Source: RH-AL1 sp965198715 (GTDB lineage Bacteria > Pseudomonadota > Alphaproteobacteria > Rhizobiales > Beijerinckiaceae). Taken from it: a DNA stretch of 64,000 nt. Positions within the stretch are counted from its first letter, which is position 1. Every line of letters begins with the position of its first letter. The position numbers were made by a program, and so were the translations under genes. A model generated the notes under the pieces. That model was not told where the DNA came from and did not search any database. It saw only the letters and a list, made by a program, of their open reading frames with translations. Where the stretch lies: positions 1,178,001-1,242,000 of the forward strand of contig CBDAPV010000002.1 of assembly GCA_965198715.1 (NCBI GenBank), written 5' to 3'. Positions 17,227 to 28,599 of this stretch are shown piece by piece.

Positions 17227-17943
17227 ATGTGGGCGTTTGACGCGCGATCTTTACCATCGCTCGCGGGTGGTTTTCGAAAATAGAGACGCGACAGGATCTT
17301 GCAGACAAAGCACCAGCATCGCTGGAGCCTTACGTGGGGGCAAAAGGCCGATGTGCCGCAGCCTGGAACTTGATACCCCTCTTGTGCCCTCGCCGACATC
17401 AATCATTCCGGCGTCGAAGGTCTGTTGATGAATCAGACGCTTAAGCGAAGCAAGGTGCTCGGTGTCGGATTCGGTTCGATGAAGCTCCGTTAACGGTCCT
17501 GTAAAACGACCTTGCTGGCACCGGGGCTTGTGTTACCGTGAACACATGGCAGGGAACGCCGCCGAGGCCAGACAGGCGACGTTCCCCTGACACTCTCTTG
17601 AAAAGCAGATCGCGCAATCGCTTTTGCAGGCGACGGTTGGATCTTTGCGTTTCATGAGGCGACGGCGTGTAACGTGGTGCAGCGGCAGGAGCTCAGTCCT
17701 GCCGGTGCTATTGCGGTTGGAGGTTCCGTGCGACGATGCCGGGGCCGGTGCGGAGGGGTGAGAATGAGTCGGCGAACGCGATCTGTGACATCGCTGCGGA
17801 CGGCGCATCGTCGCCGCAAGCTGGTTGATCGTGTCGCTGACTTGCGGTCGGTTTTCGTCGACCTCGGTGCGACCTAGCTCCGCTTCTCGCCGCGGCTTTC
17901 GCTGCCACCATTTCACCGCGTTTCTCCAGTCGTGAGTTGTACC
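17227..17943 (+). other. rpsT-dnaA intergenic region, no convincing gene
   Basis: About 700 bases without a credible reading frame; the short frames on both strands are Arg- and Ser-rich and unlike proteins. It should hold the dnaA promoter. I looked for clustered DnaA boxes (TTATNCACA) and an AT-rich unwinding tract and found neither, so oriC is probably elsewhere. TTAA-N7-GTAA at 17490-17504 is one base off the full CtrA site TTAA-N7-TTAA. A long imperfect hairpin lies at 17550-17589. Confidence 0.6.
17550..17589. repeat. Long imperfect inverted repeat upstream of dnaA
   Basis: Arms CAGGGAACGCCGCC and GGCGACGTTCCCCTG pair over about 13 positions, with one bulge and one mismatch, around an 11-base loop. 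No T-run follows on either strand, so it is not a classical terminator. It could be a structured part of the dnaA leader or a protein site. Confidence 0.6.
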
Positions 17944-19476
17944 ATGTCGAAGCCGATGGCCGACGTGCGCCCTTTTTCGCACCAAGAGTCGAGCCCACCG
18001 ATGCAGTCCATCGCAAAGTCAGGCGAAGTGTGGAGTCGGATCGCACGCCGATTGCGCGCGGAGCTCGGTGAAGAGGTGTTCACGTCCTGGTTCGGGCGTC
18101 TCGAACTCGACGGCATCGTCGACGGCACGGCTCAACTCAGCGTTCCCACCAAGTTCCTGAAAAGCTGGATCCAGTCGCACTATCAGGAGCGCATGCTCAA
18201 GATTCTCTCCGCGGAGGCGCCGGCGGTCTACGCTCTCACGATCGCGGTTCGGTCCTCCTCACGCCTGATGCCCCAGCGGCCGCAGGCCTTCGAGGGCACG
18301 CTCGGTGATCCGGCCGAGCGCACATCCCGCCTCGATCAGGCGTCGGCGGCCGAGCCGCGCATCCCCTTCTTCCCTTCGTCCGAGGCCGCTCGCCCGAACG
18401 CCGCCGTTCGTGAGCCTTTGGATAGCGACGCGCTGACCGGCTCGCCGCTCGACAAGCGCATGAGTTTCGAGACCTTCCACGTCGGGCGATCCAACCAGCT
18501 CGCCCATGCCGCGGCTCAGCGCATCGCCTCTGCCGCACCCGACGAGGGGCTGATCTACAATCCGCTTTACATCCACGCCTGCGTGGGGCTGGGCAAGACG
18601 CACCTCCTGCAGGCCGTCGCCCATACCGTCACCGCACAGCGTCGACGCGTGATTTATCTCACGGCCGAAAAGTTCATGTACGGCTTCGTCCTGGCGCTCA
18701 AGGCGCAGACGTCGCTGGCCTTCAAGGAGCGGCTGCGCGGCATCGACGTCCTCATCATCGACGACGTGCAATTCCTGCAGGGCAAGTCGATCCAGCAGGA
18801 GTTCTGCCACACCATCAACGCGCTTATCGATGCGCGAAGGCAGATCATCATCGCAGCGGACAGGCCGCCGGCGGATCTCGAGAGCCTGGAGGAGCGCGTG
18901 CGTTCCAGGCTTTCGGGTGGCCTATGCGTGGAGATCGGCGCGCTCGATGAGGCGCTGCGCGTGCGCATGTTGGAATCGCGGGTGGCGGCGGTGCGCCTCA
19001 ACGTGCCTGGCTTCGATGTGCCGCCTGCGGTGATCGCCTACGTCGCCTCGGTGATCCAGACCAACGGCCGCGACCTGGACGGCGCCGTCAATCGTCTCAT
19101 GGCGCATGCCTCTCTGACCCAGACCGCCCTTACGGTCGAGACGGCCGAGGTGGCGATCCGCGACCTGGTACGCACGCGCGAGCCAAAGCGAGTCAAAATC
19201 GAGGACATTCAGAAGCTCGTCGCGACACATTACAATGTCAGCCGCGCCGACATCCTCTCCTCGCGCCGCACCGCCAACGTGGTGCGACCACGACAGATCG
19301 CGATGTACCTGTCGAAGGTTTTGACCTTGCGCAGCCTGCCCGAGATCGGTCGGCGCTTTGGTGGTCGCGACCACACCACCGTTCTTCACGCCGTGCGCAA
19401 GATCGAGGGGCTGACCGGCAGCGACCGAACGCTGTCGGATGAGGTCGAGCTCTTGAAGCGCATGCTTCTGGACTGA
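17944..19476 (+). CDS. dnaA: Chromosomal replication initiator DnaA
   Basis: This 510-residue protein has all four DnaA domains. Domain I is GEVWSRIARRLRAELGEEVF, followed by a variable linker and an AAA+ core with FETFHVGRSNQLAHAAA, Walker A ending VGLGKTHLLQA, Walker B VLIIDDVQFLQGK and an arginine-finger region RVRSRLSGGL. The C-terminal helix-turn-helix is the DnaA-box reader GRDHTTVLHAVRKIE. The first glycine of Walker A (GxxGxGKT) is replaced by Ala (codon 18577). GTG at 17932 and ATG at 18001 are alternative starts; no clear ribosome binding site settles it. Confidence 0.96.
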   Translation: MSKPMADVRPFSHQESSPPMQSIAKSGEVWSRIARRLRAELGEEVFTSWFGRLELDGIVDGTAQLSVPTKFLKSWIQSHYQERMLKILSAEAPAVYALTIAVRSSSRLMPQRPQAFEGTLGDPAERTSRLDQASAAEPRIPFFPSSEAARPNAAVREPLDSDALTGSPLDKRMSFETFHVGRSNQLAHAAAQRIASAAPDEGLIYNPLYIHACVGLGKTHLLQAVAHTVTAQRRRVIYLTAEKFMYGFVLALKAQTSLAFKERLRGIDVLIIDDVQFLQGKSIQQEFCHTINALIDARRQIIIAADRPPADLESLEERVRSRLSGGLCVEIGALDEALRVRMLESRVAAVRLNVPGFDVPPAVIAYVASVIQTNGRDLDGAVNRLMAHASLTQTALTVETAEVAIRDLVRTREPKRVKIEDIQKLVATHYNVSRADILSSRRTANVVRPRQIAMYLSKVLTLRSLPEIGRRFGGRDHTTVLHAVRKIEGLTGSDRTLSDEVELLKRMLLD

Positions 19477-19495
19477 TGCCGATGCCGGTTCTCAA

Positions 19496-19528
19496 TAAAA
19501 AAAGGCCGGGCAGATCTGCCCGGCCTTG
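19496..19528 (-). terminator. Terminator between convergent dnaA and secreted-protein gene
   Basis: A 12-bp perfect palindromic stem (AAGGCCGGGCAG and its complement) spans 19502-19527. On the minus strand it is followed by seven T residues, so it mainly ends the gene at 19564-20061. It may also act for dnaA coming the other way. Confidence 0.88.
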
Positions 19529-19563
19529 GATTTATACAGCTTCTTAGCGAGACGCGGCTGCGA

Positions 19564-20061
19564 TCAGGACTTCGACATTGTCACCGAGACGTTCTTGATG
19601 TCCGTGCCGGTGGGGCTCATCGTGACCGACTGACGTCCGCTGCGCGCGGCGATACCGATGCTTGCGGTGAAACCTAGACCCTGAACATAGGCAGAGATCT
19701 GCGTCGGCGTAATCTTGCCGCTGATGTGCCCCTTGGCTCCGCGTGAAGTCTCCTGCCACTCGCCCGAGATCGAGCCGCTCTCGGATGCCACCACGTTGCT
19801 CACGACATTGAACTTGTAGCTGTCGCTGGCGCAGGTCAGATTCTGCTCCATGCTGTTACCACCGCCGCTCACGTTGTAATGCGCGCGGCAGCGCAGCCGC
19901 TCCTTGGCGCCCGCATCAGTCGTGATCGCGCCAGTGCCGGTCCAATTGCCTTCGAAGGACGCAAACGGGCCAGCCGCATAAGACGGCGTAGCGGCGGCTA
20001 TAACCAGAAGCGCCGCGCCTGCCCCGACAACCAAGCGCAGCAGGGAAACATGAGCAATCAT
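19564..20061 (-). CDS. Small secreted beta-rich protein of unknown function
   Basis: From ATG 20061 (MIAHVSLLRLVVGAGAALLV) this is 165 residues with a signal peptide cleaved near PSYA-AG. The mature part is rich in G, S and T with alternating polar/hydrophobic residues (FEGNWTGTGAITT, HYNVSGGGNSMEQNLTC, SISGEWQET, GHISGKITPTQISAYV). This suggests a beta-barrel or lipocalin-like fold. The FEGNWTGTG opening is frequent in such Hyphomicrobiales periplasmic proteins. Two cysteines (in LRCRAH and LTCAS) could pair. No precise function can be assigned. Confidence 0.75.
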   Translation of the reverse strand: MIAHVSLLRLVVGAGAALLVIAAATPSYAAGPFASFEGNWTGTGAITTDAGAKERLRCRAHYNVSGGGNSMEQNLTCASDSYKFNVVSNVVASESGSISGEWQETSRGAKGHISGKITPTQISAYVQGLGFTASIGIAARSGRQSVTMSPTGTDIKNVSVTMSKS

Positions 20062-20453
20062 CAAAACGTCCTTTCGTGCCGCAATCGGCTGATGTTTGGC
20101 GTCGGGCCGCGAACGTATGCCCGCTAGCCCTGGTTCCGGCATCGCTTCTACATGAGCCGGTAGTTGTTGCCTATTAACAACGTGACGCGGCTCTGGTCCA
20201 TCTTGAGAGAAAGCAGGCGCGGTCCGCGGCGAGCGAGATGCCGTGCAACGATGGATGCCAAGCTCTGGCCGAGCCCGTCGCAGCGCCGGAGCCGCACCCG
20301 GAGACCCTTCCGCCCATGATCGTTTCGAGAGTCCCGCGGGTCGAGCTAACCTTGCGCGAGATAGCCCTGCCGCTCTTCTCCTGCAGATGATAGGCGAGCC
20401 GGCGCCCGAAAATATTACGCCGGTCGACAACGTGCTGTGGTAGGCGGCTGCCG
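20062..20453. other. Intergenic region between divergent genes, no gene seen
   Basis: 392 bases between the start of the secreted protein (minus) and pheS (plus). It must hold both promoters. Reading frames across it are shadows with no family resemblance. I saw no T-box, attenuator leader peptide rich in Phe codons, or strong hairpin before pheS. Confidence 0.5.
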
Positions 20454-21536
20454 ATGACGGATCTCTCCACTCTCGAACACGACACGCTCGACGCGATCGC
20501 CGCCGCCACCGACGAAGCGGGTCTCGAGGCGACACGTGTCGCCACGCTCGGCAAGAAAGGTTCGATCTCGGCACTGCTCTCCACCCTGGGAAGGATGGCG
20601 CCGGAGGGACGCAAGACTCGCGGCGCAGAGATCAACGCGCTGAAGGACAAGGTCGCCGTCGCCTTCGAGACGCGTCGCGAGACGCTGCGCGAGTCAGCGC
20701 TGGATGCGCGGCTCGTGGCCGAGACGGTGGACGTGACGCTGCCGGTGCGCGCCGGCCCGCTCGAGAACGGCCGCATCCACCCGATCAGCCAGGTCATGGA
20801 CGAACTCTCGGTGATCTTCGCCGACATGGGGTTCTCGATTGCCGAGGGGCCGGACGTCGAGACCGACGACTACAACTTCACCAAGCTGAACTTCCCGCCC
20901 GATCACCCGGCACGGGACATGCACGACACATTCTTCTTCCCCGCCGCACCCGACGGCACGCGCAAGCTGCTGCGCACGCACACGAGCCCGGTGCAGGTAC
21001 GCACCATGCTGGGCAAGGAGCCGCCGATCCGGGTGATCTGCCCCGGCCGCACCTACCGCTGCGATTCGGACCAGACCCACACGCCGATGTTCCACCAGGT
21101 CGAGGGTTTGGTGATCGACCGCTCCGCCAACCTCGGCAATCTCAAGTGGGTGTTGCAGGAGTTCCTGCGCGCCTTCTTCGAGGTTGACGAGGTGAAGATG
21201 CGCTTCCGCCCAAGCTTCTTTCCCTTCACCGAACCTTCGATGGAGGTCGATATTCAGTGCCGCCGCGGCGACGGAGAGATCCGCTTCGGCGAGGGTGACG
21301 ATTGGCTGGAGATCCTGGGCTGCGGCATGGTGCATCCCAACGTACTCCGGAACTGCGGGATCGATCCCCAAATTCACCAGGGCTTCGCCTGGGGCATCGG
21401 CATCGATCGCATCGCCATGCTGAAGTACGGCATGCCCGACCTCCGCGCCTTCTTCGAGAACGACGTGCGCTGGCTCGAACATTACGGGTTCAGGCCGCTC
21501 GACATCCCGAGCCTGATCGGCGGGCTTACGCCTTAA
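20454..21536 (+). CDS. pheS: Phenylalanyl-tRNA synthetase alpha subunit
   Basis: The 360-residue subunit is complete. An N-terminal coiled coil binds tRNA (about residues 1-90). The class II catalytic core follows with HPISQVMDELSVIFADMGF, HDTFFFP, LLRTHTSPVQVRTM (motif 2 region), FHQVEGLVID, RFRPSFFPFTEPSMEVD and GFAWGIGIDRIAMLKYG (motif 3). The enzyme works as an alpha2beta2 tetramer with PheT. In most bacteria pheT follows immediately, but here the next gene is an MBL hydrolase on the opposite strand whose 3' end overlaps pheS by 11 bases, and no pheT, rpmI or rplT lies in the window. Confidence 0.97.
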   Translation: MTDLSTLEHDTLDAIAAATDEAGLEATRVATLGKKGSISALLSTLGRMAPEGRKTRGAEINALKDKVAVAFETRRETLRESALDARLVAETVDVTLPVRAGPLENGRIHPISQVMDELSVIFADMGFSIAEGPDVETDDYNFTKLNFPPDHPARDMHDTFFFPAAPDGTRKLLRTHTSPVQVRTMLGKEPPIRVICPGRTYRCDSDQTHTPMFHQVEGLVIDRSANLGNLKWVLQEFLRAFFEVDEVKMRFRPSFFPFTEPSMEVDIQCRRGDGEIRFGEGDDWLEILGCGMVHPNVLRNCGIDPQIHQGFAWGIGIDRIAMLKYGMPDLRAFFENDVRWLEHYGFRPLDIPSLIGGLTP

Positions 21537-22527
21537 GCAACGGTGCTTGGGGCCCTTCCCACTGGTCGCCCGGCTGCATCGCCAGAAACCGGAAGGGCTC
21601 GATCCCGCGGCTCGCCAGCGAGGTGGTGAGCGCGATCTTGGGCGCAGTGCGTCCCTCGTCGCTGAGCGGGAACGTGCCCCAATGCATGCCGAGCGCCTGC
21701 TTGGCCCCACAATCGAGCATAATCTGCACCGCCTCTCCCGGATTGACGTGCTGGTTCTGCATGAACCAGCGCGGCTCGTAGGCGCCGATCGGCAGGATTG
21801 CGACGTCGATTTCGGGGAACAGTCGACCGACCTCCCGGAAGATCGTGCCGTCGCCGTAGCCGGTGTCGCCCGAGAGATAGATCACGCCGGCCGACGAGGT
21901 GATCGCGAAGCCGCACCACAGTGCCATGCGGCGATCGCCGAGCGAGCGGGCGGACCAGTGGCGGGCAGGGGTGAGTCGCGCCGCGACGCCGCCGCCGAGA
22001 TCCGCGGTGTCACCCCAATCGCGGGTCTCGACGACGATCTCGGAGTGCGCGCGGGCGACCACGGCATCGTTGCCGAGCGGCGCAACGAGGTGCGGGCGGT
22101 CGCGATCCCATAGCCGTCGCAATGTGGCGAGGTCCATATGATCATAGTGATTGTGCGTCAGCAGAACAATGTCGATCGGCGGCAGGTCTTCGAACGCGAT
22201 CCCGGGCGCATTAACCCGACGCGGCCCTGCCCAGGACACCGGACTCACGCGATCCGACCAGACCGGATCGACCAGCAGGTTGCGCCCGGCTGCCTGGATC
22301 AGCAGGCTGGCGTGGCCCACCATCGTGATGCGCAGCCCGTCGACACGTGCGTCGGGGGCGACTTGTCTGCCGGGCGCCGAATTCGGCCAGCGCTCGCCGC
22401 CTCTCGCGACACGCCATCGCAGCAGATCAGCCACCCTCTTGTCGGTGCTGGGATGGCCGGGATTGAAGAAGAGCTCGCCGTCGAAATGATCCGACGTCGG
22501 GCCGTGATAAAAACGGTTTCTCGGCAT
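21526..22527 (-). CDS. MBL-fold metallohydrolase (UlaG/NAPE-PLD-like)
   Basis: The 333-residue protein starts MPRNRFYHGPTSDHFDG, a common N-terminus for this group. Metal-ligand motifs are intact: VGHASLLI, LTHNHYDHMD (HxHxDH), ARHWSAR, LSGDTGYG and the late MHWGTFPLSDE. The layout is that of Zn-dependent phosphodiesterase/lactonase-like proteins related to NAPE-PLD and UlaG. Being cytosolic with no signal peptide, it could act on lipids or lactones, and the substrate is unknown. Its start lies 41 bases downstream of tRNA-Leu on the same strand. Confidence 0.88.
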   Translation of the reverse strand: MPRNRFYHGPTSDHFDGELFFNPGHPSTDKRVADLLRWRVARGGERWPNSAPGRQVAPDARVDGLRITMVGHASLLIQAAGRNLLVDPVWSDRVSPVSWAGPRRVNAPGIAFEDLPPIDIVLLTHNHYDHMDLATLRRLWDRDRPHLVAPLGNDAVVARAHSEIVVETRDWGDTADLGGGVAARLTPARHWSARSLGDRRMALWCGFAITSSAGVIYLSGDTGYGDGTIFREVGRLFPEIDVAILPIGAYEPRWFMQNQHVNPGEAVQIMLDCGAKQALGMHWGTFPLSDEGRTAPKIALTTSLASRGIEPFRFLAMQPGDQWEGPQAPLLKA

Positions 22528-22568
22528 GTCGACGGCATAGCGGACGATTGCGGCGCTCGCCGGAGCGA

Positions 22569-22655
22569 TGGTGCGGGCGGTCGGAATCGAACCGACACTC
22601 TGTCACCAGAACCGGATTTTGAGTCCGGCGCGTCTACCAATTCCACCACGCCCGC
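22569..22655 (-). tRNA. tRNA-Leu (anticodon CAA)
   Basis: On the minus strand the 87-nt RNA folds as a type II tRNA. It has a 7-bp acceptor GCGGGCG/CGCCCGC, a D arm with GGTAGACGC, an anticodon stem CCGGA/TCCGG around the loop CTCAAAA (anticodon CAA), a long variable arm and a T arm with GTTCGATTC. The 3' CCA is encoded (22569-22571). It reads UUG leucine codons. Confidence 0.97.
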
Positions 22656-22850
22656 TTCGGACCGCTCCCATGCCACGCGTCGCGGGCCCGGTCCAGCTTG
22701 GCCTTATCCGCCTTCAGCAGATTTGCCTGTGATAATCACAGCGGGTTACGTCTCGCGAAGGCCCCGCGGCTTGTTCGCGACCACGACCGAAGAGAGCGTC
22801 ACTCTTCACGCGCGGCGATTCGGTTCGCGCGACGTCTAAGGAGAGCGGCC

Positions 22851-23105
22851 GTGCAAATCGTCGGGATCGAGGGTGAGGAAGGTGTCCACACCATCGATAT
22901 GTGGTTTTCGTCTCGCCGGCAGTGCTGGGTTGTCGAGCGGCGCGACGGAGGCGGTGCCGTTGTTGGGCTCTCTTTCTGCGCTGCGGAAGAGCCCGATGCA
23001 GTGACCTGCCTGGTAGAGTGGCTGCGCACTCACGAGGGAACTCATCTCGTCGGACGCGCGGTGCTGGTAGCGGCAGAAGCGCATCTTCGAGATCGCGCCG
23101 CCTGA
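22851..23105 (+). CDS. Small soluble protein of unknown function
   Basis: A strong aaggag ribosome binding site at 22838-22843 points to a GTG start at 22851, giving 84 residues. The sequence (VQIVGIEGEEGVHTIDMWF, QCWVVERRDGGGAVVGLSF, TCLVEWLRTHEGTHLVG) looks like a compact alpha/beta protein and has no signal or membrane segment. It ends 2 bases before the convergent glgB stop. No family was recognised. Confidence 0.6.
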   Translation: MQIVGIEGEEGVHTIDMWFSSRRQCWVVERRDGGGAVVGLSFCAAEEPDAVTCLVEWLRTHEGTHLVGRAVLVAAEAHLRDRAA

Positions 23106-23107
23106 AT

Positions 23108-25335
23108 TTAGCCGAACGTGAAAATCAGCGTCGACAAAGGAGGCAATGTAAGGACGATCGATTGCGCCTCCCCATGTGCCGGCGCGCTCTCGCTCTGCAC
23201 GCCGCCCATGTTGCCGAGGTTGGCACCGCCGTAAGCTCCCGCGTCGGTGTTGACCGCCTCCTTGTAGAAGCCTGCCCGCGGTACGCCGACGCGGTAGTTG
23301 GTCCGCGATATGGGCGTGAAGTTCGACACAGCAACGGCGAGATCGCCGTGCGCACCAAAGCGTGCGAAGGCGAAGACGCTGTTCTCGGTATCGCCGCCGA
23401 CTAACCACTTGAAGCCTTCGGCCTCGCAATCACGCTCATGCAGCGCCGGCGTGCTGGCATAGCTGTGGTTGAGGTCGCGCACCAGGGTCTGGACGCCCTT
23501 GTGGTTGGGCTGTTCGAGCAGGTGCCAATCGAGCGACGTGTCGTGGTTCCACTCCTTTTCTTGGGCGAATTCGCAGCCCATGAAGAGGAGCTTCTTGCCG
23601 GGATGCGCGAACATCCAGCCAAGATAGGCACGCAGGTTGGCGAAGCGCTGCCACTCGTCGCCCGGCATGCGCGCGAGTAACGATCCCTTGCCGTGCACGA
23701 CTTCATCGTGGCTGATCGGGAGTATGAAGTTCTCGGAAAACGCGTAGAGCAGCCCGAAAGTCATTTGGCTGTGGTGGAACGAGCGGTAGACCGGATTTTC
23801 CTGGATGTAATGCAGCGTGTCATGCATCCACCCCATGTTCCACTTGAAGCCGAAGCCTAACCCGCCGTTGTAGGTCGGCTGCGACACACCGGGCCAGGAC
23901 GTCGACTCCTCGGCGATCGTCATGACGCCGGGAGCGGCCTGGTAGGCGACCTCGTTCATCTTGCGCAGGAAAGCGATGGCTTCGAGGTTCTCGTTACCGC
24001 CGTATTGGTTGGGCACCCACTCGTTCGCTTTACGCGAATAATCGAGGTAGAGCATCGACGCGACGGCATCGACGCGCAAACCGTCAAGATGGTATTGGTC
24101 CAGCCAGAAGCGGGCATTGGCGATGAGAAAAGCCTGCACCTCGCGGCGCCCGCAATTGTAGATGTAGGTGCCCCAATCCTGATGGAAGCCCTGTCGAGGG
24201 TCGGCATGCTCGTAGAGATGCGTGCCGTCGAAGCTTGCCAGACCATGCGCGTCGTTGGGGAAGTGCGCCGGTACCCAGTCGAGAATCAGGCCGATGCCGG
24301 ACTGGTGCGTCCTGTCGACGAAATAGGCAAAGTCCTCGGGTGTGCCGAAGCGGCTTGTCGGTGCGAACATCGAGACCGGCTGGTAGCCCCAAGAGCCATC
24401 GAACGGGAACTCCGTGATCGGAAGCATCTCGATATGCGTGAAGCCCATTTCCTTGACGTAGGGCACGAGCGTGTCAGCGAGTTCGCGGTAGGTCAGCCGA
24501 CGATTGCCTTCCTCGGGCTTGCGCCGCCACGAGCCGAGATGGCATTCGTAGATCGAGATCGGCTTGGCGCGATCATCAACCGCCCCGCGCCTCGTCATCC
24601 AGTCGCCATCCTGCCAGTCGTAGCGTGGCAGCCCGTGGGTGATCGACGCTGTTTGCGGAGGATGCTCGGCCTGGAACGCGATGGGGTCGGCCTTTTCCGG
24701 CACCGTCTCGCCGTTCGGCCCCTTGATCTGGAACTTGTAGTGTGCGCCAACGGCCACATCAGGGATGAAGAGTTCCCACACGCCGACGTCGACGTGGGAG
24801 CGCATCGGATGGCGCCGCCCATCCCAATCGTTGAAGTCGCCGATGACGCTGACGTTGCGCGCGCTCGGTGCCCACACCACGAAGCGCATACCCTCGAGGC
24901 CGCCGTGGCGGATCGGATGCGCGCCGAAGATGTAGTAGAAAACCGTGTCGTTGGAATGCGTGATCGCGGCGATGTCGTAATCGGCGAGGGCGGAGCCCAT
25001 GAGATAAGGATCGTGGACCACGTGGCCGAAGCCGTTCTTCGTGATGCGGACACGGTAACCCGGCCTCTCAGGGGCCTCGATGCGCGCGATACGCAGGCCG
25101 GCCGGATGGACGATCTGAAAAGGTGCGATCACGTCGTCGAAATGGTAGGCGAGCAACTCGACCTCATCGCCCCACGGGACGAAGACGCGGATGTCCCAGA
25201 TGCCCGGCGCGACCTCGTGCGGGCCGAGGATGGCGAACGGATCGCCGTGCGCCGCCGAGACGATAGCCTCCACGGCGCTGCGGTCGACGGCCTCGCCGAT
25301 CGGCAGAGCCTCGTGCGTCGTGTCGCGGTGACCCG

Positions 25336-25339
<4 letters not shown>
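23108..25339 (-). CDS. glgB: 1,4-alpha-glucan branching enzyme
   Basis: The 743-residue GH13_9 enzyme cuts alpha-1,4 chains and reattaches them through alpha-1,6 bonds. It has two N-terminal carbohydrate/beta domains (GDPFAILGPHEV; MRFVVWAPSARNVSVIGDFN). The catalytic barrel shows GYQPVSMFAPTSRFG, LDGLRVDAVASMLYLDYSR (nucleophile Asp), TIAEESTSWPGV (acid/base Glu) and LPISHDEVVHGKGS. ATG 25339 overlaps the treS stop as ATGA, so it is translationally coupled and is the last gene of the operon. In this context its acceptor chains come from GlgE rather than from GlgA, which is absent here. Confidence 0.97.

Positions 25340-28595
<3,256 letters not shown>

Positions 28596-28599
<4 letters not shown>

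Noticed and set aside
17227..17943. oriC next to dnaA
   Set aside because: No cluster of DnaA boxes and no AT-rich unwinding region could be found by eye; in many alphaproteobacteria oriC is not beside dnaA.
17533..17985. 150-residue minus-strand frame upstream of dnaA
   Set aside because: It is basic and low-complexity, crosses the hairpin and the likely dnaA promoter, and shows no recognisable motif or ribosome binding site.
22299..22676. Minus-strand frame starting MAWERSEAGVVELVDAPDSK
   Set aside because: It reads through tRNA-Leu. GVVELVDAPDSKSGSGDR is the well-known translation artefact of leucine tRNA genes, and the rest is antisense or out of frame to the MBL gene.
22569..22850. tRNA-Leu as an integration site of a mobile element
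   Set aside because: No integrase, no direct repeat of the tRNA 3' end and no change in composition was seen on either side.
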